Shown here piece after piece: positions 10,798 to 22,503 of a DNA stretch of 64,000 nt. The notes under the pieces are model-generated. The model searched no databases. It worked only from the letters and a program-made list of their open reading frames with translations, and had not been told where the DNA came from. The first letter of the stretch is position 1. The number at the start of each line of letters is the position of its first letter. The stretch covers positions 59,054-123,053 of the forward strand of contig MU623453.1 in the NCBI GenBank assembly GCA_025201765.1, written 5' to 3'. The stretch comes from Daldinia sp. FL1419 (Eukaryota; Ascomycota; Sordariomycetes; Xylariales; Hypoxylaceae). The position numbers were made by a program, and so were the translations under genes.

Positions 10798-12588
10798 ATG
10801 GCAAAGTCGTAAGTTAATTATATCAACGAATACATTTTCCAATGGATCGTATATTAACTATCAGTTAGTAAGCCTAGTCTAACAGCGTCGACAAAAGTTA
10901 TCGACCCTACTCTCGATGCTCTATTCACGAGTAGTGTAAGTCGCCTGCTTATACGACCTATTCTTACCAGGAGAGTTTTGGAGGCTGACCGATAATAGGC
11001 CGGTCCAGTACAAGCACCCTCAAAGGCCCGGTACTCAGAATTACTTCCCCCAAAAGAAAGGAAGCCTTCACAAACATCTCGAGAGGGACTAGATGGAGAG
11101 GACGAAATAAATGACGATGGTGCGAGTGAAGAGGTCGACGACGAAGTCTTAAGTGACCTAGACGATGATGCGGAAGAGGATATTCCATCAGATGATGAAG
11201 CAACGTCGGATAATTCCGACTCTGCAGAAGAGTCACTAGCTCCGCAAAAGAAGGATCGCAAGAGAAAGCGCAAAGATGAGCACGACGACTTAGAGGATAA
11301 ATATATGCGGAAAGTGGCAGAGGACGCAGAAAAGGAGGAACGAGCCGACAAGCGCCGCAAGGGCGAAGCTGGTCAAGCAATAGACGGTACAACTTCGGAG
11401 CCAGCAGAAGACTCGGACTCGGATGAAGTCCCATTAGTCCACGAATCCCTTCTTGCGAAAACAGATGATCATCCGGATGTTGAACTGGATAAGGCAAACC
11501 GTACTCTTTTCCTTGGGAATGTTTCAGTCGAAGCCATTTCTTCGTCCAAAGCAAAAAAGGTTCTAATGTCTCACCTCGCATCACCTCTATCAGAACTCGA
11601 CTCGACTAGTGGGCCTCACAAAGTCGAGTCTCTACGTTTCCGCTCAACCGCATATTCAACTGGCGCGATGCCCAAGCGTGCCGCCTTCATTACCAGATCC
11701 GTCATGTCTGCAACGACGAAATCTACCAATGCCTACGTTGTCTACTCTACCCCGCTCGCTGCACGTACTGCGCTCAAAGAGCTGAATGGCTCCGTCGTTC
11801 TCGAACGCCATATTCGGGTCGATAGCGTAGCGCATCCCAACGCGGTAGATAACCGAAGATGTGTTTTTGTGGGAAATCTTGGTTTCGTAGATGACGAAAC
11901 AGTCATTAATACCAATTCTGAGGGAGAAACCACGACCAAGAAGCGTACAAAAGTTCCAGCAGATTTTGAAGAAGGGTTGTGGCGAATCTTCGGCCAGCAT
12001 GCTGGTAAGGTAGAAAGCGTTCGCATACCTAGGGATCCTAAGACGCGGGTGGGGAAAGGCTTTGCATATGTACAATTCTACGATGCCAACGATGTCGAAT
12101 CAGCTCTGTTACTAGATGGCAAGAAGTTCCCTCCGATGCTACCGCGGGTATTACGCGTATCTCGTGCCAAGGATCCACGGAAGACAGCCCTCGCTATGGA
12201 ACGGGCTACGAAGGCTAAACTTGAAGGTTTACAGAACCAAGATAAGAAGTCGAAGAGCACTAAACACAAGCCAAAGACAACCCCTGAGCAACAGTCGCAA
12301 GCAGGCAGAGCGGGAAAACTCCTAGGAAGAGCCGCAGCGGCAAGACAACGTCATGGGGTCAAGGGTGAAGGAAAACCACGTAAAGATAGAAAGGAAGCAA
12401 CCATAACGGATGCCTTCAAATCTCCTGAGCAAATCATCTTTGAAGGCCGTAGGGCTAGCGAGAAAGATGGCAGACCTGCAGATCTCAAATTCGGCAAGAC
12501 TAGAGGGAAGAAGGGCGTAGTCAAGGCGAAGACGAAGAGTCGAGGGGCTAGGAGAGCAGCCGAATGGAGGAAGAAGGGGACAAAATAG
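10798..12588 (+). CDS. nop12: Nucleolar RNA-binding protein Nop12
   Basis: Three exons (10798-10808, 10869-10935, 10999-12588) give 1668 nt, 555 aa. The N-terminus MAKSKPSLTASTKVIDPTLD, then LFTSSAGPVQAPSKARYSEL, appears only after two introns are removed; the ATG at 11305 that opens the long frame is internal. An acidic region (residues about 45-105) is followed by a Lys-rich stretch and two RNA recognition motifs. RRM1 starts at about 194 (RTLFLGN). RRM2 starts at about 313 (RCVFVGNLGF), with an RNP1 motif KGFAYVQF at 379-386. The C-terminal ~170 residues are strongly basic, ending RGARRAAEWRKKGTK. Nop12 is needed for 25S rRNA processing and large-subunit assembly in the nucleolus, and this domain order matches it. 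The first exon is just 11 nt. The gene is divergent from the Dep1-like gene and followed by tubulin on the same strand. Confidence 0.88.
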
Positions 12589-13796
12589 AGTGTTATTCAT
12601 TGTTAAGCCAACTTGTTGACGCTCTAAAAAGTTGATATACTACCTTTGATACCCGGAATTTAACTAGGTAGTAAAAACCATTAAAAACCATTCAGCAATA
12701 TCATATGCCGGATTCCAAATGGCCCAGCTAATCTTTGTGACCTAAAAGTGGCATATCAAAAGTGACATATCGTGTAGCTAGGTAATCCAATGAAGAAAAG
12801 GCTCAACGGTCTGATAATTAAACTAATCTACACTAATGCATGTTTGGCTTTACCATTTTGTGTTGGGTATGGTTTAGTTGTGCTTGTGAGCAGGTATGTC
12901 CTTGTCGTAAATGAGTGCCTTCCAATTTCTACGGAAGCGGTGAAGCTTGACAAGATCACATTTTACCCTAATTAGTAGTACTTGTAACTACGTACTTGGG
13001 CTAGGAACTTCCATGTCCCTACGTGCATGTACTAAGTACTATATCTTAGGTCCATATGATAGGTACCTAGGTATTTCGCAACCGTCATTTTTCTAACTAG
13101 TTTATCGGCCGTTCAATCTTTTTCGAATGTCCGTCTATCAAGTACCTCTAGATAAATAAGTATAGGTACTCGCATAAAAAGTAATGCATTCAAGCTAGAA
13201 GGTATCGAACGCTATAAAGCATGCGTCAAAGATACATTTATATGTTCCATGTTGAGAGGTAGCTACGTAAGTATGTACATGATACTTGTCATCTGTGGTC
13301 CTATCAGATGCATCACCTGCAAGGGAGAACTGTAACACAGCTGTCCTTGTATACGTGTTGTAGCCGTGCAGGTACTGATACAGCTTAGCCTTGGTGCTTT
13401 GTCGCGTAAAGATAGAGGTCAGGGGTACCCAGAAGAGACCACCTAACGGTCCAGTGACGGCCCAGCAGTTCAAGTTGTAACCCCCCACGGTCATAGCTTA
13501 TTGGGTTACCCCTGAAACCTTGCCCCTCAATACCCTCCATACCCTCATAACTCAATTGAACTGGCTGCAGTTGTGGAGAGCGAATGGAATAACGAATTGA
13601 ATATTTCGTTGTATTCGTTCTCCACACAAAAACCTACAAGCCAGCTTTAGCCCACACCTCCTTTTTCATTCTCTTTCAATTACCTACCTACCAGCGCTGT
13701 GCGCATCCGGCTTTAACCTACTTTCTTTCCTCCAGATTAGACTACAGTCTCAGTCGCGGTATTCAAATCATCCGATTCTAATACTACGATCTCATC
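12589..13796. promoter_or_regulatory. nop12-tubulin intergenic region (tubulin promoter)
   Basis: About 1.2 kb with no convincing gene. It includes a CCTAGGTATT palindrome half (13065-13074) and a pyrimidine-rich leader (13650-13735, several CTTTC/CCTCC tracts) directly upstream of the tubulin start, a common feature of strongly expressed fungal genes. Small ORFs on either strand are not conserved-looking. Confidence 0.5.
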
Positions 13797-15596
13797 ATGA
13801 AGGGCGAAGTAAGTTTCTAAAAGTTCCAAGAACTGAAACCCGAGAGCTTCCAGCTCGATTTATAGTCACCGCCTTAAACTCTGTCCCCTGTTATAAGTTG
13901 AAGTTTACATCTATGTTTCAATCGCTTTACATCGGGTCGAGTCGTTTTAAAAACGCGTCTACTTAATTCTACCTAACCCTAGCACGTTTTGATACAAGTC
14001 GTCTACTTCATTCTGCTTGATCATGACGGGACTGACACCTCGTCTTATTTAGATCCTCCACCTTCACTTGGGCCAGGCTGGTACCCAGCTCGGTAACAGC
14101 GCTTGGGAGCTGTAAGTATTGCACCGCTTTGCCTTGTCGAGCTCCCAGACAAAGTTTCTGTAGCTTACCATCGCCCGTAGGTACCTCTTAGAGCATGGCC
14201 TCGGAGCCGATGGTCGCCCGGACCCCAATGCTTCAAAGGATGTCATGGAAGGTGGTTCCTACGAGACATTCTTTACCGAGACTAGCAGTGGCAAATATGT
14301 ACCTCGTTCCATCTTCGTCGACTTGGACCCCTCGCCCATTGACGAGATCCGTACCGGCAACTACCGCCAGCTCTTCCACCCCGAGCTTTTGATTAGCGGA
14401 AAGGAAGATGCCGCCAACAACTACGCCCGAGGCCATTACACTATCGGCAAGGAGATGATAGATAACTGCCTTGACCGAATTCGCCGCGTCACAGGTGAGA
14501 AACACAGCTTCTGGTTATATCGAGTGTCTATTTCATCGGGCTAATACCTTCGGTAGACAACTGCAACTCGCTTCAAGGTTTCTTAATCTTCCACTCGTTT
14601 GGTGGCGGTACTGGTTCCGGTTTTGGTGCTCTCCTCCTCGAGCGCCTTTCTACCGAGTACGGCAAGAAGTGCAAGCTCGAGTTCGCTGTTTACCCGGCCC
14701 CTCGTGTGTCCACCGCCGTTGTCGAGCCTTACAACGCTGTTTTGTCTACCCACAGCACTATCGAGAACTCTGACTGTACGTTCCTGGTTGACAACGAAGC
14801 TGTCTACGATATCTGCAGACGTAACCTCGACATTCCTCGTCCCAACTCTGAGCATCTGAACCGTCTCATTGCTCAGGTCGTCAGCTCTATCACTTCATCC
14901 TTGCGATTCGATGGTGCTCTGAACGTCGATTTGAACGAGTTCCAGACCAACTTGGTCCCGTACCCGCGTATCCACTACCCTCTGATCAGCTATGCGCCTG
15001 TCATCTCGGCCGCCAAGAGTGCCCACGAGAGCTTCAAGGTCCACGACCTCACCTTCCAATGTAAGTTGCGGCACCTACCAATATTACCGCCAGGCGACTG
15101 ACCCCATTCGTTAGGTTTCGAGCCCAACAACCAGATGGTTGTTTGCGACCCCCGAAACGGCAAGTACATGGCCGTCGCTCTCCTTTACCGTGGTGACGTT
15201 GTTCCTCGTGACTGCAACGCCGCTATCGCAGCCTTGAAGGCTAAGGCTTCCTTCAACCTTGTTGAGTGGTGCCCGACTGGTTTCAAGTTGGGTATCAACT
15301 ACCAGAAGCCCATGGCCGTTCCTACCGCCTCGCCGGCTGATGGCGGCCTCGCATCCGTCGACCGTTCCGTTTCTATGTTGTCCAACACCACTGCCATTGC
15401 TGAGGCCTGGTCTCGTTTGGACTACAAGTTCGATCTCATGTACAGCAAGCGTGCTTTCGTGCACTGGTATGTGGGTGAGGGTATGGAGGAAGGCGAGTTC
15501 TCTGAGGCTCGTGAGGATCTGGCAGCTCTGGAGAAGGACTACGAGGAGGTTGCGGCCGATAGCTTCGAGCCGGACGAGACCGAGGCCGAGTACTAA
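13797..15596 (+). CDS. Alpha-tubulin
   Basis: Five exons (13797-13808, 14053-14111, 14181-14494, 14557-15060, 15115-15596) join to 1371 nt, 456 aa, normal for alpha-tubulin. It polymerises with beta-tubulin into microtubules. Visible signatures are the N-terminal HLHLGQAGTQLGNSAWELY, the GTP-binding GGGTGSG (144-150), and the catalytic Glu256 in DLNEFQTNL, which stimulates GTP hydrolysis on the neighbouring beta subunit and marks this as alpha, not beta. The C-terminus is acidic and ends in EAEY, keeping the terminal tyrosine. The first exon encodes just MKGE and is followed by a 244-nt intron, the usual early long intron of fungal tubulin genes. MKGEILHLHLGQ is the form of one of the two alpha isotypes of Sordariomycetes (the Neurospora tba-2 type, from memory), so a second, more conventional alpha-tubulin gene is expected elsewhere. 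Codon use is biased to C-ending codons, as in highly expressed genes. Confidence 0.96.
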
Positions 15597-16404
15597 GATT
15601 TCTGCATTGAGCGTATAATACCCCTAGGTTCGCTTTCCATCGGTTCCCTGTTTGTCGAACGCTCGTGTCCTTAATCTTATGTATTTGACGTTCGAGTTGG
15701 CAAAAGGCTTCTGTTTTTGTTGGAGTCGCGAATAGGGCCGGGGATGATGGTATGTAGATATCCTGGTATTTTCTTTGGAAGAGAGGTAGGGCCTCGCAAG
15801 GCCAAAGGATGTCCAGCAGGTAGTAGATGGACAAGAGTTTCCCCCATTTTCTTCTTATATTGTTTTCCCCCTGAGTTGCTAAGCCCTCCGCACAAATGCA
15901 ACGCAGGACAAATTGCACCCATGTCGAGTAGGTTGCTGAATGAAATTCATGATTCCCCGGATGTAATACATATACGTTGTGAATTCTACAGTAGTCTCAA
16001 ATATTATGAATACGTTTAAATTCTCCAAGGCCCTTTCGGGTTATTAGTAATCCTATTCTGATGATGACATCTGGATTGGTGGTATCTAGGTACCTAACCT
16101 AGGTAACAATTCCGTACAAAGGGACATAGTAATCCCTCTAATTCCTCTACCATTAGTACTGATCAAACCAGACGCTTAATCAGCGCCATTACCAGGCTTC
16201 TATTATTAATGTTATAACGGTTCTCAGCCGTATAACCACCGACCAAAACTGGTATTAATCGTAAAACAAACGAAAGAGCGTCGCATAAGGGTATTAATTC
16301 ACAAGCCTCTAGCCCCCTAGATACGTACTTGAGAAACTCCGTTAATAGGAAAAAGGGGGAGGGTTAAAAGTAGCCTGGGGAACGGTTGTCTCGGCCAAGC
16401 CACG
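15597..16404. other. Convergent intergenic region tubulin/F-box
   Basis: The shared 3' region of two converging genes. Nothing is assignable apart from a CCTAGG/GGTACC palindrome pair (16088-16104). ORFs at 15677-15922 and 15717-16019 overlap on opposite strands and look like chance. Confidence 0.45.
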
Positions 16405-18069
16405 TTAGATGGATATAGACAAATCATTTTCGAGGTCCCGCAACTGCTTCAGCAGCCTCATTCCGGTGCAAGCGCTATCGGCAAAGCTGTTCAGCGCGTT
16501 AAGCGTGAACTGATTGCAGTTAGGAAACAAGCCGTCGATAGACCTCTGCCAAGCAGATGTTGGGCTTCGTCGTGTCGCCATGTAATGCTTCACGTTCCAG
16601 TCTTCGGTGCGAAGCCCGGCAGCCGGGCGTTCACGATGGGCTAGGGCCCTGGGTTCTTGGGACTCTTCTTCTGGGAAGTAAGCGATGGGTGATCCGTCGA
16701 GGGCGGGAGGTTGCTTGATCCCCGTGGCGACTTCTACGAAGCGCTGCTCAATACATCGGCCCTGTCCGCAGGGGTCAATTGTGTCGTATTCGGCGCTATT
16801 AAGAGGACTCTCGTTCATGACGTATTGGTCGTAGCCCAGGTTAGCAACGCGACAGACGCGAAGCTGGACTCCAATTTGTCGCAGATATGTGGCTATCCAA
16901 CGATGGTTAGGCGGCGGCCGGACGTTTGGCAAGCCGATCCAGAGCGTGCTGTTTATGTCTTGAGGCGCATCGGCATTATAGATGGTCTTGAGGTATACGC
17001 CATCCAGGAAGAGCTCTTTCAGGGAGTCGCCGAAGCATTTGATGACGGATACAAGACCGCTGCCCATGACTTCGACTTGCCATAATTCTAGGTGGGCAAG
17101 GTTTGGTAAGACCGATTTAGGTGGTTTGTCGATCGTGGGTATGGATTTGAATTGCCATTCCTCGAGAGTTGAGTCTCGCTGCGAGGAAGTCTTGATATCC
17201 CAATAGTGCTTTTCGTTGACGTCCATATCAGCCAGACACAAGCTTTCGAGTTTCTCGGCCTTCCCGATCATCTCCCATAATCGGTTGCGGAAGTTGATAA
17301 TCGTGTGATCTCGTTCCTCCTCGTTTCGCCGCACCGACAAGAACAGGTGCTGAAGGTCCCTGAACGCGCCGATTATGTTTTTCACGTCCTGAGGATTTCG
17401 CCAGAGGCTCGCTATGGACCTATCGGTTAGGTTCTCTAGGACCAATGTCTTGAGGGTTTCGGACTCCTCCGGTCGCTGCGCCAATGCTTCGAAGGTATTT
17501 CCCAGGATCATGGTGGTTGCGCTGTACGGACCCGGAGATACCAGTTGGAAGGGTAGGTTCAGCTTTACTGCGGTGACGTTCGGCGCGTGGTCGAGGAGAA
17601 GACCTAGTTGTCGGCGGTAGTCGATCTCGGTAAAGGAGTAGTCGTTCATGCAGTAAGTATTTCGCAGACGAGAGACGAAGGAGTCCATAGCGGGGATCTG
17701 GGCGAACATACTGCCCAAGAACCCTACTTCGCCTAGATTGATCGGATGGATTAGCTGGTGCAATCAAGCAGGAGATGGTTTATATAAATTCATACTATCG
17801 TCTCTCACGACCATCATGTCCAGGTACAGCGCCTGGCAGAGAGGTCCTATCCGGCGCAATGCATCGTAGTCGGGTGGTTTTAGTCTTCGCTCGGTTCTAT
17901 CTAGGCGCGTAAACTCCAATTGAAGTGTGCGAAGGGCATATGGCTTTAATACTTCGTTGAATAGCTTGCAAGTACTGCGTAGCCCAAGAAGATTATTCTT
18001 GTTGCCGTAGAGCGCCACGACGGTGAACTCGAGGATATGAATGAGGATCTCCGGCGGAAGCTTGTCCAT
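16405..18069 (-). CDS. F-box domain protein with leucine-rich C-terminal region
   Basis: Two exons (18069-17809 and 17754-16405) give 1611 nt, 536 aa. The N-terminus MDKLPPEILIHILEFT, then LLGLRSTCKLFNEVLKPYAL, is a typical F-box, which binds Skp1 in SCF ubiquitin ligases. Residues about 100-400 carry irregular Leu-rich stretches (NLAHLELWQVEV, SLKELFLDGVYL, LESLCLADMDV) like the degenerate LRRs of the many fungal F-box proteins; the substrate is unknown. The raw frame is cut by a TGA at 17764-17766, but it falls inside a 54-nt phase-0 intron (17808-17755; donor GTGAGA, acceptor CACCAG), so the gene is probably intact. The alternative is a pseudogene with one nonsense mutation. Nothing in the context tells its role. 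It is divergent from the DUF1989 gene. Confidence 0.72.
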
Positions 18070-19138
18070 GGTTGACTAGGTAGCCACCTGAGTAGGTCTT
18101 CTTGATCGTATCTTGGGACTTGTGACGGGCGCCTTCGTCTATTTCTAAAATTGATTATTATTATTAAGAATTTTTAATTTTTTTTCGTTTTCGCTAATGC
18201 TGTCTAAATCATAAAATAAAACTCAAGTCAAGTCGCGACCGAAACTGCTCTTGTTGTAATTACCGTGATAACTTGAGAAGGTGATGGCTTATACTAATAA
18301 GATAATGCTTAAAAGCTTAGGTAGGTTAGGTGCTTTGAGGAGGTTCGGCAGGTATGATCCACTACCAAGGCCCCTGTATTTCAAGATGCTAGTGCCCTAA
18401 AAGCAAACAGCCATGGAGCTGCTAGTCGCGCGACAAAATTTATCTTATCTCATCTTATCCTAGGACCTTACATACCTAAGGTTAGGTAGCAAACCCATCT
18501 CTCTCCCCTTTAACCCCTTTTATCCTGTGGGAAGTCGTCATACAATTACGTAGGAAATACTACGATATCTAACCCCAAAGTTTGAGTACGTCTTGCTATG
18601 TAAGGATACTGCAGGAATGACGCCAATGGTGACCTTCCTGATGGAAATGCAACGTGCTTTATAAGACCGTACTGGAAATCACACCGGTAGTTAAACTACT
18701 ACGTCGATGAGCAAACGAGTTTGCGAGTTTGCGAACACCTGTACGGGATACCCCATGAGGAAATAAATCACGATGTCGGCTACCTACTCTACGTATGAGA
18801 TGGGTGATGGGTGGCTCTTCGATTTGTAGCTTATTGTATCACTAAGAGGTACTTATGGGATGCAAATAGGATAAGAGCCTACGTAAGAGGAGGGGGACGA
18901 CTTGATACTATGTACTAATGCAAAGGCCGCTCGCTACTGTTGTCCATCAACTAGTTCGCACGCCTAGAATTTACTACTCCGCACGACTTATAAGATACCA
19001 TGTATCTCGTTGATGGCATCACCTCGGCTCTCAAGCAGCGATACGCACATGTAGCTTTATCTGCAAAAATCAGCTTCATCCATCCTAGCAAAAATAGCAT
19101 TTACCGTCTTTGACAGCCTTCGGAAGACATCGTCCATT
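18070..19138. promoter_or_regulatory. Divergent intergenic region F-box/DUF1989
   Basis: About 1.07 kb between divergent starts. It contains a TTATCTTATCTCATCTTATCC stretch (18440-18460; repeated TTATC/GATAA elements on the minus strand), which could be sites for GATA factors involved in nitrogen control; this is inference only. There is no gene-like ORF. Confidence 0.4.
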
Positions 19139-20171
19139 ATGTCTATAAGCAGGGAAGAAGCCGAGGCCCGTCTTAAAGCCCGGAAACCGATCCCGAAGCC
19201 GAAACCGGCATATCTACCCGTTACCGGGTCGCCGCTCACAGTCGATAAAGAGCTATATAGCAAGATCGCGACTGCTCCGCGTATCTTGTTACAGGAGTTC
19301 ATCCTTCCAATTAGATCGGGGAGAGCTTGGAAAGCTCCCGCAGGGTCGATTGTGCGTATTAGCACGCCTGAGGGTCCGCAGGTTGGTATGTATATCCGAT
19401 CTAAGGAACATGCCCCTTAGAGATCCGCGCTGCTAAGTGAAATGGCTTCAAGGTGACTTAAATATCTGGAATGCTCATAACCCACGCGAGAAGTTTTGGG
19501 CAGCTCGCACGAAGCAACTCTACGCTTCTCACGTCTCAACATATGATAGGCTGTGGTCATGTCTACCCTATATGCGCCCACTCGTGACAATTATAGGCGA
19601 TAGCCTCTCGTGGTATGGTGTCGACGAGCACGGCGGCCGTGTTCACGACTTGCTCGGTACGGGATGCGACGGGTACATCTCGAGTGTGCTCTCGGGTAAG
19701 GGATATGACTTTCACTGTCGTTCCAATCTCACACGGGCTGTCATTCCCTTCGGTCTAAACGAGGGTGACGTGCACGATGTTATCAACATATTCCAAGTCA
19801 CAGGCTTAGACGAGCAAGGCCGTTACTTTATGAATCCGTGCCCTGCACAAAAGGGGGACCACATTGAGTTTTTGGCCGAGCAGGACATTTTAATGGCTCT
19901 AAGTAAGCAGGCCACCATCAGCGATACATAACTTCAGTACTAATATTTAGAAGGCACATGTCCAGGCGGAGACTTGTCATTATGGGGCTTCGGTGCCGAC
20001 AGCGAAAAGGAGATGATCAAATGCTGCAGGCCGCTGAAAGTCCAAGTCCTTGCGCTCGAGGATTCAAGCCTCCTGCAGAGAGGTGGATGGCAACCTGCAG
20101 AACCAGCACCGTACCAGGGAATGCATGGGTTGGTCGTGCCCGAGGGAGAGCATGACGCGAAGAAGTCATAA
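19139..20171 (+). CDS. DUF1989 (urea carboxylase-associated type) protein
   Basis: Three exons (19139-19385, 19453-19902, 19954-20171) join to 915 nt, 304 aa. The spliced protein has the DUF1989 core: GPQVGDLNIWNAHNPREKFW across intron 1, TYDRLWSCLPYMRPLVTI, the block GGRVHDLLGTGCDGY, then HCRSNLTRAV, and ALSTCPGGDLSLWGFG across intron 2. In bacteria this domain accompanies urea carboxylase/guanidine degradation operons. In fungi it occurs as single genes whose activity is not established, so I give none. The conserved Cys/His/Asp pattern suggests a metal-binding enzyme-like fold (inference). The second intron has a tandem acceptor TAGAAG; AAG gives the family-like LSTCPGG, TAG would give LKGTCPGG in the same frame. 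Convergent with the subtilase, just 135 bp apart. GATA-like repeats upstream would fit nitrogen regulation. Confidence 0.8.
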
Positions 20172-20306
20172 AAAAAGTAAATTCCAGGTTCTAAATTCAT
20201 GCATTCATGTGCGAGATATATAACAATGCATATCCTAAACTCAAATATCACGTCAACATCCCGTATCTATAACATGACGTTGCCAACTCTCAAGACCCTA
20301 CACGGT

Positions 20307-21610
20307 TCATGTTGCTCCATTGAATGCCATGTTGTTGTTCTTAGACTTCGAGTCGGCTACCACGCCCTTGGAGGAAAGTTCCTGGATGCGGTCACATAGG
20401 GCAATAGGATCGCGCGGCCCCTCGAGGGCTAGCAAATAAGCGGCGAGCCCGGCGACATGCGGAGCGGCTTGGGAAGTTCCTGACAGGATTGCCGTGCTGC
20501 CGTTGTTGTACGTGCTAACAATGCTTCCTCCCGGCGCATATACGTCAATGGGATTGCCGTAGTTAGAGAAAGATGCTCGACTGTCGTCCGGTTGGGCGGC
20601 GCCAACGGTGCAAACGGTAGGTTCGTCCGCAGGAGAGAAGTCTGTAGCATCCATATTACTGTTGCCAGCCGCGACGGCGACGAATAGGCCCATTGCGACT
20701 GCTGCTGATGCGGCTGCGTTAAGGGGGGCATCTTCGTTCGTTTTAAAGGCTCCTAGTGAAATATTGGCAACCGCCTTTTTGATTGCTACGACTTCTCGTT
20801 AGACTGTATGTACTACTCTGACTGTTGAGGATGATCAGTGATTAATACAAGAGAGTAACTTACTCCCTTTCGAAACAGCGTCTTTCACAGCCCATTGGAG
20901 GCCCGCAATCACTTGACTGACACCACCAGAACCACTTGGCCCAAGGACCTTTACAGCAATTAGATTCGCCTTCTTAGCCACGCCATATGTTGCGGAACCA
21001 GTGATCCCAGCAACATGGGTGCCGTGTCCGTTCTCGTCGGTGTTGTTAGTGTTGTCCTTCACGAAGTTGGCGCCGAACGAAGCGCGCCCGCCGAATTCGG
21101 GGTGGTCAACGAAGATGCCCGTGTCTAGGATATATGCGTATGTGCCCTCACCCGCGGATTCATCATACGTGTACTTCGAAGCACCCGGTGCACGATCGGA
21201 AATCCTAGCTAGACCCCATGGTGCCGAGTCTTGCGAGGTCAAGGCCGTAGTACTGACTTTTACATCAGGCGTGATATACGCGATCTAGTGGTTTATTAGA
21301 CGTTGATGGACTTATAAGAAGAGTTTCGATATCAGAATATCAATGTACTAACCGCGTCCAAACCTGCAAACGAGTTGATCATATCGTTTGAAGCTGAGAA
21401 TGAATATCCCTGAAAACCCCCTATATCGTAGGTATGCTCGGGGGCTATCCCACCCAAGAGGTTCGAGACCGTACTAAAGAGCTGGCCGGTCGTATTATCC
21501 GGCTTGAGGACCGCGATCCATTTACCCGGTACCGCTTCGCCGTCGGCCTCTAGGATAGGGGCAGCGAGGATAGCAAGAGGAGCCACGAGGAGAACATTGA
21601 GCAATCCCAT
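20307..21610 (-). CDS. Secreted subtilisin-like serine protease (proteinase K type, S8)
   Basis: Three exons (21610-21353, 21284-20864, 20791-20307) give 1164 nt, 387 aa, typical for fungal proteinase K-like pre-pro-enzymes. A signal peptide (about residues 1-16, MGLLNVLLVAPLAILA) leads into an I9 propeptide (GKWIAVLKPD ... IGGFQGYSFS). The mature domain starts near TSQDSAPWGLARIS. The catalytic triad is complete: Asp140 (YILDTGI), His173 (NGHGTHVAG) and Ser333 (LSGTSQAAPHVAG), with the oxyanion Asn270 in AAGN. It should be an extracellular endopeptidase. The Ser motif reads GTSQAAPH where the family usually has GTSMA(S/T)PH. Intron 2 ends in a tandem acceptor (GAG/AAG), giving IVAIKK or KVVAIKK. 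The start is the first ATG of the signal peptide; the upstream in-frame extension lacks one. Confidence 0.9.
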
Positions 21611-22503
21611 GATTTGACGATGCAACAGAAATAGTATTTTTGCGTAATGCGATCCGTAGGAAATAACGTGTAAAAGGAAGCAGAGGGGGTGTCTGTTATT
21701 TTTTAATATATAGAGCAATCATCTGCCGTCATATTCGGGTAACGTGTATGTGCATGACTCAACTTTAACCCCTTAAGCTTTCAGTATTACGAGCATCTAC
21801 ATAGCAAGCAGAGGCATACGACACGAGAGTCCGGCAGCACGCAACCGAGCGCGGCTCGGCAATGCAGGACCGGCATTACGTTGGTAATTCTGTTCTTCTA
21901 CGCTGCACATTTCCCTTGGCTGTCGTATAAATTGGATTTCCTCCCGGGAAATGAACGGAACGTCGACTTGGATAAGCACTCGCCAAGACCTGCCAAGTTG
22001 CCAATGCCGGTGGTCTTGACCGCGATATCAACGACGAGGTTATTGGTATTAGCCGCTTGCTCTGCCGCTCCTATGATATATATTCCCGTGTTTAAATAGT
22101 TCTTAAAACCTTGGCAGATTTGATGGTTTAAATAAGTCAGGAGCCGTGTGTTCATGAATCATGACATTATTAAGAAAAGGGTCATGTATTTCTTGGACTA
22201 TCACCGGGCGAGGACTACAGTTGATGTCTTTTTGGGGTTGTTTTTCTTTAAAAAAAAGAAATAAAAAATAAAAAATGAATACCAAGGGCAAGCACACTAT
22301 TCACTTCATTATAAGTGTGACATGGGAATCTAATATAAACCTCTCGTTTCTACTACCTGAAAGGTGGAAAACAAATCGCCCATCTCTATATTGGCTCACG
22401 CCTCCCAACTTCGACGCTCGCCTAAAACCGTCACGTATCCGGCCCTTCTTCGTATATTCTGTCCAGTCGTTCTCAACGATCAACCAGGTCGATTATTCGG
22501 CAA
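21611..22503. promoter_or_regulatory. Intergenic region between terpene synthase 3' end and subtilase start
   Basis: About 890 bp downstream of the terpene synthase and upstream of the subtilase, both on the minus strand. It holds the subtilase promoter and an A/T-rich patch near 22244-22276. No gene is visible. Confidence 0.4.

Noticed and set aside
16405..18069. Two separate genes (short F-box protein plus downstream ORF) or a nonsense pseudogene
   Set aside because: A canonical 54-nt phase-0 intron covers the sole stop, and both parts are in the same frame.
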